Part shown: one piece after another, positions 55,855 through 64,000 of the stretch
How the letters are laid out: the number at the start of each line of letters is the position of its first letter
How positions within the stretch are numbered: position 1 is the stretch's first letter
Assembly (NCBI GenBank): GCA_013298075.1
Contig: JAAFJG010000001.1
Location: forward strand, 1-64,000
Source: Cytophagales bacterium
GTDB lineage: Bacteria; Bacteroidota; Bacteroidia; Cytophagales; Microscillaceae
Direction of reading: 5' to 3'
DNA length: 64,000 nt
The notes under the pieces: generated by a model
What the model was told of the DNA's origin: nothing
Databases searched by the model: none
What the model saw: the letters and a program-made list of their open reading frames with translations, nothing else
Program-made: the position numbers and the translations under genes

Positions 55855-56994
55855 ATGCAATATTTACGTTTATTGAGCATTATTTTTGTGGGCGGTTTGT
55901 TTGTTTTTTCAGGACTTATCAAATTGAATGATCCCGTAGGCACACAAATAAAATTAGAAGAATATTTTGAGGTTTTTTCTGCGGACAAAACCGAATTAGG
56001 TTTGTCTGTTTTGTCAAGTTTTTGGCATTTTTTAGTACCTTTTGCTTTGAGTTTGTCGATTATTTTGAGTAGTTTGGAAGTAGTTTTAGGTGTCAGTTTA
56101 TTATTGCGTTATAAAGTAAAAAGTACGCTTTGGTGGCTTTTAGGCACGATTATTTTCTTTACCTTTCTTACTTTTTATTCTGCTTATTTCAATAAAGTTA
56201 CAGATTGTGGTTGTTTTGGTGATTTTATAAAACTCACGCCTTGGACATCATTTACCAAAGATATAGTTTTATTGTTTTTTATTGGATTTTTATTTTTTCA
56301 ACGTGGGCAGATTGTGCCTAATGACACAAAATTGACAAGTTGGTCAGTTTTTGGCACATCACTTTTTACGTTTTTTGTAGGAATGTGGGCGGTTTGGTAT
56401 TTGCCTTGGGTTGATTTTTTACCTTATAAAATTGGTGATAATATTCCTAAAAATATGCAACCTGCAGCACCTTTAAAATATGGGGCAGAAGAATATTGGT
56501 ATAAAAGTTTGAAAGATAATAAAGATATAAAACTTTCAAAAGATGAATTTGGGACAGAATGGGAAAAATATTCAGATAGTCTGAAATATAAATTTGTAGA
56601 AATGAAAAAACCTTTGTTAAATCCAGAAGCAAAAGCAAAAATCAGTAGTTTTGCAGATAGTTTGGTGATGAAACAAATTTTTTCGGGAAATAAATTTATT
56701 ATTGTCATTCCAACTGCCAATCGTACCAGCGTAAAATATATCAAAGAAGTAAATTTATTGGTGAAAGAATTAGAAAAAAAGAAAATTCAATCTTATGTTT
56801 TGTCGGGTGATGAAGAAAAGATTTTTGAGGCTTTTAGACATCAATATCAATTAGCAGTGCCTTATTTTCTGTTGGATAAAACGATTTTAAAAACAATGAT
56901 TCGTTCAAATCCAGGGTTTCTTTGGTTGGATAATGGTACTGTAAAAAATAAATGGTCAGAAGCAAAATTACCAAATATAAGTCAATTTAACTAA
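55855..56994 (+). CDS. BT_3928-type DoxX/MauE-like membrane protein
   Basis: A 379-residue protein. About four to five N-terminal helices (about 5-190) form a DoxX/MauE-like unit with F-S-G-L-I-K-L-N-D-P-V-G-T-x-I-K-L-E-E-Y-F (about 18-38) and D-C-G-C-F-G-D (about 122-128), the conserved C-x-C site. The C-terminal part (about 205-379) is extracytoplasmic, with a thioredoxin-like strand pattern near I-F-S-G-N-K-F-I-I-V-I-P but no C-x-x-C. Members of this Bacteroidota family are linked to redox or sulfur handling in the envelope; the exact role is unknown. It is followed 15 bp later by the Rpn-like nuclease gene. Confidence 0.83.
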   Translation: MQYLRLLSIIFVGGLFVFSGLIKLNDPVGTQIKLEEYFEVFSADKTELGLSVLSSFWHFLVPFALSLSIILSSLEVVLGVSLLLRYKVKSTLWWLLGTIIFFTFLTFYSAYFNKVTDCGCFGDFIKLTPWTSFTKDIVLLFFIGFLFFQRGQIVPNDTKLTSWSVFGTSLFTFFVGMWAVWYLPWVDFLPYKIGDNIPKNMQPAAPLKYGAEEYWYKSLKDNKDIKLSKDEFGTEWEKYSDSLKYKFVEMKKPLLNPEAKAKISSFADSLVMKQIFSGNKFIIVIPTANRTSVKYIKEVNLLVKELEKKKIQSYVLSGDEEKIFEAFRHQYQLAVPYFLLDKTILKTMIRSNPGFLWLDNGTVKNKWSEAKLPNISQFN

Positions 56995-57009
56995 AAAAAG
57001 AAAATAAAA

Positions 57010-57912
57010 ATGGCAAAAAAGCGAAGAATTTATGATAATGAGTATGACAAATTACTCAAAGAAAATATTGAACTTATTTCAAAAACATTGATAAATCTTT
57101 TATTGGGCATTAAAATAAACAGCAAAAATAGTGAAATTTTGCCTACGAAAAAGCAAAAAACATTAGAACGTGAGCCTGATTTTTTAATGAAAATAAAGCA
57201 TAAAAATAAAAAGTTAGACTACATTTTGCATATAGAATTTCAAGTAGCGGATAATTCTAAAATGCACAATCGAATGAATTTTTATCAAGCATTTTTGAGG
57301 TCTGAATACAATATTGATATATTGCAATACGTTTTCTATTTAGGTAAAGGAAAATCAACTATGAAAAACTTTATCAAACAAACAAATATAGATTTTAAAT
57401 ATAATTTGCTTAATTTTGAGGATTATGATTATGAATTATTTGTTAATTCTAAACAACCTGAAGAAATTATATTGGCAATTTTAGCAAACTATAAAGGCAA
57501 AAATCCTGATGATATTGTAGATATTATTTTAGAAAAAATAGTTGCTATGAATATTGCAGTGGATAGAAAAGAAAAATGTGCAGTACATTTAGAAGTTTTA
57601 TCAAAATTAAGAAACATTCAAGAAATCACTAAACAAAAAAGTAATAATATGGCATTCATTTATGATTTAGAAACTGATATTCGATACATCGAAGGCATCG
57701 AAATTGGTGAGAAAAAAGGCATCGAAATTGGTGAGAAAAAAGGCATCGAAATTGGTGAGAAAAAAGGCATCGAAATTGGTGAGAATCGCACTGAAGAGTT
57801 TTTTTACGCTGTTATTTCCCTATATAAACAAAAAATTTCTATAGAAGAAATAGCAAAAAAATTAAACACAACGATTGATAAAGTAAATAAAATTATTGCA
57901 ATGATTTCATAA
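57010..57912 (+). CDS. Rpn/PD-(D/E)XK nuclease-family protein with tandem-repeat segment
   Basis: The 300-residue protein belongs to the Rpn/YhgA-like family of putative recombination-promoting nucleases, often labelled transposase-like. A PD-(D/E)xK-type site is visible: E-R-E-P-D-F-L-M-K-I (Asp near residue 58) and I-L-H-I-E-F-Q-V-A (E-x-Q form, about 76-84). Residues about 229-260 consist of G-I-E-I-G-E-K-K repeated four times; the corresponding DNA is a 24-bp tandem repeat. A C-terminal helix-turn-helix-like part (about 275-300) ends the protein. Such repeats commonly vary in copy number in this family. No inverted repeats flank the gene, so it is not inside a recognisable IS. Confidence 0.85.
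   Translation: MAKKRRIYDNEYDKLLKENIELISKTLINLLLGIKINSKNSEILPTKKQKTLEREPDFLMKIKHKNKKLDYILHIEFQVADNSKMHNRMNFYQAFLRSEYNIDILQYVFYLGKGKSTMKNFIKQTNIDFKYNLLNFEDYDYELFVNSKQPEEIILAILANYKGKNPDDIVDIILEKIVAMNIAVDRKEKCAVHLEVLSKLRNIQEITKQKSNNMAFIYDLETDIRYIEGIEIGEKKGIEIGEKKGIEIGEKKGIEIGENRTEEFFYAVISLYKQKISIEEIAKKLNTTIDKVNKIIAMIS
57694..57789 (+). repeat. 24-bp coding tandem repeat, four units
   Basis: The unit GGCATCGAAATTGGTGAGAA (first 20 bases) plus AAAA repeats perfectly three times; the fourth copy changes only at its end. It encodes G-I-E-I-G-E-K-K. The length is a multiple of three, so copy-number change would lengthen the protein without a frameshift. Confidence 0.95.
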
Positions 57913-57926
57913 ATTGAAAATTATAG

Positions 57927-57981
57927 ATTAAGCTCTTAACTTTGCTTATTTTTTTAAGTAATACAAAGTTAAAGGCTTAAT
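57927..57981. terminator. Bidirectional terminator between convergent genes
   Basis: ATTAAGCTCTTAACTTTG (57927-57944) pairs with CAAAGTTAAAGGCTTAAT (57964-57981), with one small internal loop, across a T-rich 19-nt loop. It lies between the stops at 57912 and 58006. Confidence 0.75.
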
Positions 57982-58005
57982 TATCAATAATTTATAAAAA
58001 AATAT

Positions 58006-59151
58006 TTATACTTTTTCTGTTTTTTGAACGCCGACTAATAAATCATACATCAAATATAACCAAACCAAGATACAAGGCAACGCTTTCAAAACCAAAGGTT
58101 TTACGTACATATCTCTCACAAATGCGGGAAATAAATCACTTGGAGATAATGAAGTAAGAATAAATACAAATACTATCAAAAATATTCTAGCATAATGAGT
58201 AGAATTGTTGGCTACATACCAAATCGCTACGCCATACACCGCAATCACATAAGTAGAAGATTCAGAGGCAGGGCTAAATAATATTACCCACAATAAAATA
58301 TTAGCTAAATAAAGTAGTCTAAAACGAAATTCATCATACATTTTATAACGAACATAAGCAGTACAAAAGGTAATTATTCCTGCCACAATCAAATATTTAT
58401 CTGGAATATTATAGATATTTACTTGCACAAAAGATAGCAAAGAAACATCTAAAGCAATATCTACTTGTGTTTCTAACACTAACGCTTTGTACCATTCCAC
58501 ATATAAATACATGAGTTGATGGTAAGAAACAAAAACCAAAGGCAACAAACCAAAAGCAATTACCCAAAAAATAAAATACAACGTAAATTTTAATTTTCCT
58601 CTATACAATAAAAAAAGTGCAGCACCTAACACGCCATAAATTTTGATATAAAAACCAAAAACTATCATACAAGTTGCCCAAAATATTTGCTTGCGTTCAA
58701 AAAAAACAAAAGTAAAAATAATCAATCCTGTTATCATCACATTGGGTTGTGTGCGTTGTAAAGCCGTTAAAGCTTCGTGCAAACCAAACCACCAAATCAA
58801 TACTTTTTTATCATCAGCCATAGAAATATATTTGATAGCATAATATAAAATCAAAGTATTGAATAAATTCCAAAAAATAATGCCTAAAAAAGTGGGAAAT
58901 ATAGCGAAAAACGCCATCAAAACCGCAAAAGTTGGACTATATAAAAATACATCAATATATTCTTTGGGATATTCGGGATACAAATTTTTATTTTGTATCA
59001 AATGATAAAAAGAATATTCATACATTATATAAAAATTAATCTCAGGAATAAAATATAAATGTATCGTTGAGCCAACGGACACAAGAATATAAACCCACAA
59101 AATAAAAGTATGATTGGAAAAAATGGCTTTGAGTTTTTGTAAATTCATCAT
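58006..59151 (-). CDS. GT87-like (DUF2029) membrane glycosyltransferase
   Basis: A 381-residue membrane protein with about ten hydrophobic helices. The pattern resembles GT87/DUF2029 polyprenol-phosphate-mannose-dependent transferases: Y-P-E-Y-P-K-E-Y-I-D-V-F-L-Y-S-P-T-F-A in the first large loop (about 39-57), then Q-R-T-Q-P-N-V-M (about 128-135). Such enzymes add mannose or arabinose to lipid or glycan acceptors. ATGs at 59151/59148 (M-M-N-L-Q-K) are preferred; the longer TTG start at 59205 would overlap likely promoter DNA (TAAATTTG at 59203-59210 and 59214-59221, minus strand). Confidence 0.72.
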   Translation of the reverse strand: MMNLQKLKAIFSNHTFILWVYILVSVGSTIHLYFIPEINFYIMYEYSFYHLIQNKNLYPEYPKEYIDVFLYSPTFAVLMAFFAIFPTFLGIIFWNLFNTLILYYAIKYISMADDKKVLIWWFGLHEALTALQRTQPNVMITGLIIFTFVFFERKQIFWATCMIVFGFYIKIYGVLGAALFLLYRGKLKFTLYFIFWVIAFGLLPLVFVSYHQLMYLYVEWYKALVLETQVDIALDVSLLSFVQVNIYNIPDKYLIVAGIITFCTAYVRYKMYDEFRFRLLYLANILLWVILFSPASESSTYVIAVYGVAIWYVANNSTHYARIFLIVFVFILTSLSPSDLFPAFVRDMYVKPLVLKALPCILVWLYLMYDLLVGVQKTEKV

Positions 59152-59253
59152 TAAAATAATAGAATAAAAAATAAATTTGGTTGCAAAAATAATTATTTTT
59201 TTCAAATTTATATCAAATTTATTAATTTTGTCTATTTTATTTTATTTTTTTAT

Positions 59254-59283
59254 TTGAATACTAAAAAAATATTCATAATTTTG
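59254..59283 (+). promoter_or_regulatory. Promoter for the PD40/OmpA gene
   Basis: TTG (59254-59256), a 19-bp spacer and TAATTTTG (59276-59283) match the consensus. Transcription would begin near 59290, giving a leader of about 85 nt. Confidence 0.65.
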
Positions 59284-59373
59284 TACGTTTTTTGCAAAAT
59301 AACGTACAAAGTAATAAGACCTAAAAATATTTATACACAACAACTAACAAAAATCGTATTTTAAACTATTTAT

Positions 59374-61431
59374 ATGAAAAATTTATTTTTCTTTTTTATT
59401 CTTTTTAACTTTCAATTCGTTTTTTTAACTGCACAACAACCAAAAATCGCGAATGTGCAGTGGGCAAATAGAGTAATTGCGGTTTCGTCTGAATATAGTA
59501 ATCCTGATAAACCTTTTACGGATCAATTTCGTGCCTCACAAATAACAGGAAAACCGAATAAACTTCCCGCTTTTGGAGATAGTCCTTGTGCATGGTCGCC
59601 CTCGAAACAAAATAATATCAATGGCGAATTTATCAAAGTTGGTTTTGCAACTCCTATGAAAATAGAGCAAATTGCGATTGCTGAAAACTACAATCCAGGT
59701 GCCATTACGCATATATACGTATATGATGCGAATGACCAAGAAACTTTATTATTTAAAAATGTAAACGTTGCTCCTTTGGGCGTGAAAGGAAGAATGAATC
59801 GTATTTTTCAAAAGGTCGATTTTGATGTTTTTGCTATTAAATTAGTCTTGGCAACTTCTAAAATTTCTGGCTATAATCAAATTGATGCCATCGGAATTTC
59901 AGATTCTTCTGACCCTATCGAAGCACCGATTATGATGACCGATAAAGAAAAAGAATTATTTGAGTTCAAATCAAAACCTCAAAATCTAGGCCCAAACATC
60001 AATTCTGTCTATCAAGAAATCGCTCCAATGATTACTCCTGATGGAAATACAATTTATTTTACACGTGGAAAACACCCAAAAAATACGGATAATGCAGACA
60101 AACAAGACGTTTGGTTTGCCAAAATAAATAAAGATGGAAGTTTTGAAGCATCCGAAAATATCGGACCTCCTATCAATAATAAATATCATAATTCGTCATT
60201 TTCTATCACGCCTGATGGCAATACAATGCTCATCAATAATGTTTACAATGAAGATGGCTCGTTAGAAAAAGGTTTGTCTATGACTCGAAAAAATAGCAAT
60301 AATGAATGGGAAAAATCAAAAACAGTAACGATTGAAGATTTTTATAATACCAATGATTATGCAGAATATTGTCTATCACAAGATGGAAAAATTTTGTTGA
60401 TGACCATACAAAGAAAAGATAGTTATGGTGGAAAAGATATTTATTTTTCAAGATTAAAAGATGATAATACTTGGTCTGTTCCCGAAAATGTAGGAAAAAA
60501 TGTCAATACAGCCGCCAGCGAAACGTCTCCTTTTTTAGCCTCTGATAACAAAAGTTTGTATTATTCTACAGGTGGATTTAGTGGATATGGTGCCAATGAT
60601 ATTTATGTATCAAGAAGACTTGATGATACTTGGAAAAATTGGAGTGAACCACAAAACTTAGGTCCCGAAATAAATACGCCTGATTGGGATGCATATTTTA
60701 CGATTTCAGCCAAAGGAGATTATGCTTATTATACTTCTTATCATAATTCGATTGGTGATAGTGATATTTTTAGAGTGAAATTATCAGAAAAAAACAGACC
60801 CGAACCTGTCGCACTTATCAAAGGACGAGTATTCAACAAAAAAACAGGACAACCAATTGCTGCCAATATTATTTATGATTTTTTACCCGAAGGTAAAAAT
60901 GCAGGAAAAGCAAATTCTGCCCCCAAAACAGGCGATTATAAAGTAGTATTGCCTTTGAAAAAAAAATATGATTTGTTAGCAGAAGCAAAAGGTTTTTTAT
61001 CTATTGATGAAATTATTGACTTGTCTGATAGCACCAATTATACAGAAATAAATAAAGATTTGTATTTAGTGCCTATCGAAAAAGATGCAATGGTACGATT
61101 AAATAACATATTTTTTGCCCCAAATTTGGCTACTTTATTACCTGAATCAGCCCCAGAATTAGGAAGATTGATTAAAACAATGCAAGATAATCCGACTATG
61201 GCGATTCGTTTGGAAGGACATACCGAGATTTTTGGAGCAAAAAGAAAACAAATGAAACTTTCTGAAAATCGCGTCAAAGCGGTTAGAAAATATTTAGTAG
61301 AGAAAGGAAGTATTGAAGAAGCAAAAATAAAAATTATTGCATACGGTGGAAAATATCCAATCTCTCAAGGAAAAACTGATGAAGATAGAGCCAAAAATAG
61401 ACGTGTGGAAGTACGTATATTAAAGGAATGA
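59374..61431 (+). CDS. OmpA-family protein with discoidin-like, PD40 and carboxypeptidase-regulatory domains
   Basis: A 685-residue envelope protein. The signal peptide spans 1-20. Residues about 25-180 resemble an F5/8-type (discoidin-like) beta-sandwich. Residues about 200-470 hold PD40/WD40-like propeller repeats (P-M-I-T-P-D-G-N-T-I-Y-F; S-I-T-P-D-G-N-T-M; L-S-Q-D-G-K-I-L-L). A carboxypeptidase-regulatory-like fold (about 482-565) leads to an OmpA domain (about 575-685) ending A-K-N-R-R-V-E-V-R-I. The usual G-H-T-D of OmpA is G-H-T-E here (Asp to Glu). Proteins of this form in Bacteroidota include T9SS-associated PorE-like factors, but that is not proven here. It has its own promoter and terminator. 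Confidence 0.88.
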   Translation: MKNLFFFFILFNFQFVFLTAQQPKIANVQWANRVIAVSSEYSNPDKPFTDQFRASQITGKPNKLPAFGDSPCAWSPSKQNNINGEFIKVGFATPMKIEQIAIAENYNPGAITHIYVYDANDQETLLFKNVNVAPLGVKGRMNRIFQKVDFDVFAIKLVLATSKISGYNQIDAIGISDSSDPIEAPIMMTDKEKELFEFKSKPQNLGPNINSVYQEIAPMITPDGNTIYFTRGKHPKNTDNADKQDVWFAKINKDGSFEASENIGPPINNKYHNSSFSITPDGNTMLINNVYNEDGSLEKGLSMTRKNSNNEWEKSKTVTIEDFYNTNDYAEYCLSQDGKILLMTIQRKDSYGGKDIYFSRLKDDNTWSVPENVGKNVNTAASETSPFLASDNKSLYYSTGGFSGYGANDIYVSRRLDDTWKNWSEPQNLGPEINTPDWDAYFTISAKGDYAYYTSYHNSIGDSDIFRVKLSEKNRPEPVALIKGRVFNKKTGQPIAANIIYDFLPEGKNAGKANSAPKTGDYKVVLPLKKKYDLLAEAKGFLSIDEIIDLSDSTNYTEINKDLYLVPIEKDAMVRLNNIFFAPNLATLLPESAPELGRLIKTMQDNPTMAIRLEGHTEIFGAKRKQMKLSENRVKAVRKYLVEKGSIEEAKIKIIAYGGKYPISQGKTDEDRAKNRRVEVRILKE

Positions 61432-61464
61432 TTTTTATTATTTTATTATTTTATTATTCAAAAG

Positions 61465-61500
61465 AAAATACAAACTCAAAAATTTGGGTTTGTATTTTTT
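61465..61500 (+). terminator. Intrinsic terminator after the PD40/OmpA gene
   Basis: AAAATACAAACTC pairs with GGGTTTGTATTTT around an 8-nt loop, with a T-run after it. Confidence 0.8.
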
Positions 61501-61608
61501 ATTTCTTTCAAAAAGTACCAAAACCAAAAATATAACAATTATTTTATCTCAAAAACATCAATTTTACAATTTTTTTTAAGACTTTTGCAGAAAAATAATT
61601 CAATTTTT

Positions 61609-63495
61609 ATGAAAAACCTTTTCATTCTTTTATATTTTTTTAGTTTGATAGCTATCACTAAAAATATTTCAGCACAAACCACTTTACAAGCAGGCGATAT
61701 TGCTATTGTTGGTTATAATACAAATTTAGGTACAATTTGCAGTCCAACTCACCAATCCGATGATTTAATTGCTTTTTTGACTTTCAAAGATATTACGACT
61801 AACACAGAAATTATTTTAACAGACGAAGCCTATCTTCCTATCACAGGAACAAACCATATATTTAGAACTGGCGGAGAAGGATTAGTCAAATTCACACGTA
61901 CAGGCGGAACTATTCCCGCAGGAACAATTTTTTATGTGGCTTTTGGTGGTGCAACCGATATTTGTGGCACAGGGACAAATGTGTGTGCGTCAGGTTGGAG
62001 TACGACTGCTTTGTTAGGAAGTAACATTAGTGGGTTAGATTTTAATTCGAGTATGGGTGATCAATTATTTATTTTGCAAGGCACTTTTACAAATAGTGGA
62101 ACGAATTACAATTTTGTAGGTAATTTTATTTATGCCATTACAACTACAGGAGTTTGGACTTCGGGAGGAAATACTTCAAGTTCGAATCTTCCTAGTTTAT
62201 TAAATTGCCTTAATTTTAATACCACTAATCGTTTGCAGGCTCGTTATATAAGTGTAATTACTACTAATACGCGTTCTGGGCATTTGACTAATATTTATGA
62301 TACAGGTAATTGGGCAAGTATGGTAACTATTATGCCTGCCTGCCCAACAAATCTTAATTTTACGTTTCAAGGTTTGCCAGCTTCTATTGTTATCAATCCA
62401 GAACCAACCAACGGCAATGCAGGAGCAGACCAAAATATTTGCCAAACCACGACTACTATGGCTGCTATGGGAACAGGAACTTGGTCATTGATATCAGGAA
62501 CAGGAACTTTATCAAGCAATACAAATCGAAATGCAAGCGTTTCAGGATTGAGTTCAGGCGTAAATATTTTTAGATGGACAGCCTCAAATTGTGCTATATC
62601 AGAAGTAAAAATAAACGTGGGAAGTACGGTAACTCCTAGCGTCAGCATTACTTCTTCGCCTGTTCCTACATCTTCTATTTGTCAAGGAAATTCTGTTACA
62701 TTTACCGCCACAGCCATCAATGGAGGTACTAATCCAAGTTATCAATGGCAAGTCAATAATGTGAATCTAAGCACAAATTCACCTACATTTACGACTACAA
62801 CTTTGAATAATAATGACCAAATAAAAGTTATTTTGACTTCTAATAATGCGTGTGCAGTGCCAAATACTGCTACTTCTAACGTTATTTCGTTTACGGTTAG
62901 TCCTTTGGTTATTCCCACGATAAATGTTACTTCGAATGCCAATAATAACACGATTTGTCAAGGCGAAAATGTTACTTTTATAGCCGTTTCGACCAGTGGC
63001 GGAACTGCTCCAATTTATCAATGGTTTGTCAATAATGTAAGCGTTGGCACAAATTCGACTACTTATACAAGTAATAATATAATGAATACTATTGATGTAA
63101 AAGTGCGTTTGACGAGTAATGCACCTTGTTTGCAAACCACCAATGTTATTGATTCGAGTGTGGTACGTATTGTGGTGCGAGATTGCAATGTATATTCTTT
63201 GTTTATTCCTGATTTATTTTCTCCTAATCAAGATAACGCAAACGATAAATTTAAAATAGAAGGCGATAATAGCGTCATCAAAGACTTTGAAATCAAAATT
63301 TTTGATAGATTTGGGAATATGGTTTATCAATCTAATAATTTTTTAGAAACTAAAACAAATGGCTGGGACGGAACATCTGGAGGTACTTCGCAGCCCACGG
63401 GTACGTATTCGTGGCAAATAAAAGGTAGTTTTATCAATAATCAAACGTTAGATTATAAACAAAAAACTAAAGGAAATATATTTTTGATTCGATAA
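61609..63495 (+). CDS. Secreted protein with Ig-like repeats and T9SS type B sorting domain
   Basis: A 628-residue exported protein; the ATG at 61609 gives a good signal peptide (1-25, ending I-S-A-Q), whereas the frame can extend only to a TTG. An N-terminal domain (about 27-260) starts A-G-D-I-A-I-V-G-Y-N and has F-L-T-F-K-D-I...E-I-I-L-T-D, as in lamin-tail-like modules of Bacteroidota surface proteins. Ig-like segments follow (about 270-520), two of which are close repeats (S-I-C-Q-G-N-S-V-T-F-T-A and T-I-C-Q-G-E-N-V-T-F-I-A). The end is a type B domain (about 545-628; S-P-N-Q-D-N-A-N-D-x-F, I-F-D-R-F-G-N-M-V-Y). It is likely a surface or gliding-related cargo protein. Confidence 0.87.
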   Translation: MKNLFILLYFFSLIAITKNISAQTTLQAGDIAIVGYNTNLGTICSPTHQSDDLIAFLTFKDITTNTEIILTDEAYLPITGTNHIFRTGGEGLVKFTRTGGTIPAGTIFYVAFGGATDICGTGTNVCASGWSTTALLGSNISGLDFNSSMGDQLFILQGTFTNSGTNYNFVGNFIYAITTTGVWTSGGNTSSSNLPSLLNCLNFNTTNRLQARYISVITTNTRSGHLTNIYDTGNWASMVTIMPACPTNLNFTFQGLPASIVINPEPTNGNAGADQNICQTTTTMAAMGTGTWSLISGTGTLSSNTNRNASVSGLSSGVNIFRWTASNCAISEVKINVGSTVTPSVSITSSPVPTSSICQGNSVTFTATAINGGTNPSYQWQVNNVNLSTNSPTFTTTTLNNNDQIKVILTSNNACAVPNTATSNVISFTVSPLVIPTINVTSNANNNTICQGENVTFIAVSTSGGTAPIYQWFVNNVSVGTNSTTYTSNNIMNTIDVKVRLTSNAPCLQTTNVIDSSVVRIVVRDCNVYSLFIPDLFSPNQDNANDKFKIEGDNSVIKDFEIKIFDRFGNMVYQSNNFLETKTNGWDGTSGGTSQPTGTYSWQIKGSFINNQTLDYKQKTKGNIFLIR

Positions 63496-63583
63496 ATGAT
63501 TTAATTCTTAGGAATTTTGTACAGAAAAATGAAAATATTTTTTCTTGAAATATTTTTTATTACCCTAATTTTTGTGTGATAAA

Positions 63584-63888
63584 TAAGGGACTAAATAAAA
63601 AATAATATACCTAAAAAAACTCCCTCACCTTCGGGGAGGGCTGGGGTCAGTGTTGTTAAATTCTTTTTTTTTAACAAATAAAATAGAAATTAACTTGTAT
63701 AATATTCTGTAAAAAATCTATAATTTTTTGAAAATGTTATAGATTTGGCAAATTATATTTTGATTTGTAAAATAATTTACCTGACAAATATTAGAACTTA
63801 ACAACACTGACCCTAACCCTCCCCAGCGGTGAGGGAACTAAAAATAAGTTTTTTTGAGTGGGTAATTTATTTTTTAGATGTTCCCTAA
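63584..63888. repeat. Composite palindromic repeat, copy 3 (with insert, 36 bp shorter inside)
   Basis: It is nearly identical to 7821-8160, including the nested element at 63648-63809. The 36 bp corresponding to 8046-8081 (second target copy plus a GGGGC...GCCCC hairpin) are missing. The right junction therefore reads CACTG followed directly by ACCCTAACCC. Confidence 0.85.
63648..63809. mobile_element. 162-bp MITE-like element, second copy
   Basis: It has the same CAGTGTTGTTAA / TTAACAACACTG ends as 7885-8045. It differs at one base (C to G in the centre) and by one extra T in a T-run. The flanking GGGT and ACCC extend the inverted ends to 16 bp. No target duplication remains on the right side. 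The near identity to copy 1 suggests recent duplication of the whole composite. Confidence 0.85.
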
Positions 63889-63914
63889 CATCTAAAACAC
63901 AAGTGTTTTAGATG
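63889..63914. terminator. Hairpin after the composite repeat
   Basis: CATCTAAAACAC and GTGTTTTAGATG form a perfect 12-bp stem with a 2-base centre. It abuts the repeat end. It has no long T-run and could belong to a further repeat family. Confidence 0.5.
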
Positions 63915-64000
63915 TATGTATATTTCCAAAAATAAAAGATGAATTTTTAACTCTTGGGTCATTTATTTTTGGTTATTGGGAAATTTTTTGGAGCTAATTT
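63915..64000. other. Right-edge intergenic DNA
   Basis: AT-rich, no gene. The last 24 bases (GGGAAATTTTTTGGAGCTAATTT) resemble 30717-30740 (AGGAAATTATTGCGGAGCTAATTTT) and may begin another repeat cut by the window edge. Confidence 0.35.

Noticed and set aside
57694-57789. Short direct repeats that could suggest a CRISPR array
   Set aside because: The 24-bp units are contiguous, have no spacers and are in frame inside a nuclease gene.
57010-57912. Insertion sequence around the Rpn-like gene
   Set aside because: No terminal inverted repeats or target duplication were found on either side, and the gene is closely packed behind the DoxX-like gene.
1-64000. tRNA, rRNA or riboswitch genes
   Set aside because: No cloverleaf with a T-loop-like GTTCGA core, no rRNA stretch and no recognisable riboswitch core was seen on reading through the intergenic regions; a covariance search would be needed to exclude small RNAs.

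Overview
The window is AT-rich DNA from a member of the Bacteroidota, most likely a flexibacter-like Cytophagales bacterium. Four lines of evidence support this. Several large secreted proteins carry type IX secretion system (T9SS) sorting domains of type A or B. There is a complete SusC/SusD/SusE-type starch locus. Promoters of the Bacteroidota form (TTG, about 20 bp, TAnnTTTG) occur on both strands. The family content also fits (7TMR-DISM kinase, BT_3928-type DoxX protein, Bacteroidota-type tryptophan dioxygenase, Rpn-like nuclease). No rRNA, tRNA, CRISPR array or intact insertion sequence was found. No species assignment is possible from the sequence alone.

Layout. 0-5 kb: a DMT permease behind a 1259-residue T9SS type B surface protein, both on the minus strand. 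5-14 kb: an 861-residue Asp-box propeller protein, a secreted protein with a possible Cys/His peptidase core, a 1166-residue 7TMR-DISM/PAS histidine kinase and aat. 14-20 kb: a thioredoxin-like protein, a putative beta-barrel, prmA, a conserved small protein, an AlbA_2/Schlafen-type protein and a GAF histidine kinase. 19.7-30.3 kb: the starch utilisation locus on the minus strand, in transcription order susC, susD, susE, then a T9SS-exported GH13 amylase with fibronectin repeats. 30.9-38.7 kb: tryptophan 2,3-dioxygenase, Hpt protein, TPR histidine kinase, htpG, FkbM methyltransferase and an SDR. 38.9-45.4 kb: a 2161-residue repeat-built T9SS protein. 45.7-50.6 kb: a small membrane protein, a methyltransferase, GNAT, a thioredoxin-like protein, a di-haem peroxidase, then a GT2 transferase with a HAD phosphatase. 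50.8-61.4 kb: a GT39-like membrane protein, two OmpA-domain proteins, an unknown secreted protein, FeoA, a BT_3928 protein, an Rpn-like nuclease with 24-bp tandem repeats and a GT87-like membrane protein. 61.6-63.5 kb: another T9SS type B protein.

How the parts work together. The starch locus is the clearest system. SusD and SusE would bind starch at the surface, SusC would import oligosaccharides through TonB, and the T9SS-exported amylase would cut the polymer. A 12-bp palindrome of LacI-operator type lies upstream of susC, and each intergenic gap of the locus holds a strong hairpin. The other T9SS cargo and the OmpA proteins form the cell-surface layer. Three orphan histidine kinases and one orphan Hpt protein suggest phosphorelays whose receivers are encoded elsewhere.

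The most interesting non-coding content is a set of dispersed repeats. (1) A roughly 161-bp MITE-like element with 12-bp perfect terminal inverted repeats sits inside a second palindromic repeat. One copy is flanked by a perfect 10-bp target duplication, and an unoccupied copy of the host repeat lies elsewhere in the window. (2) A roughly 70-bp REP-like double hairpin occurs three times, each time 30-52 bp beyond the stop codon of a minus-strand gene. (3) An AAGATT-rich repeat abuts stop codons twice.
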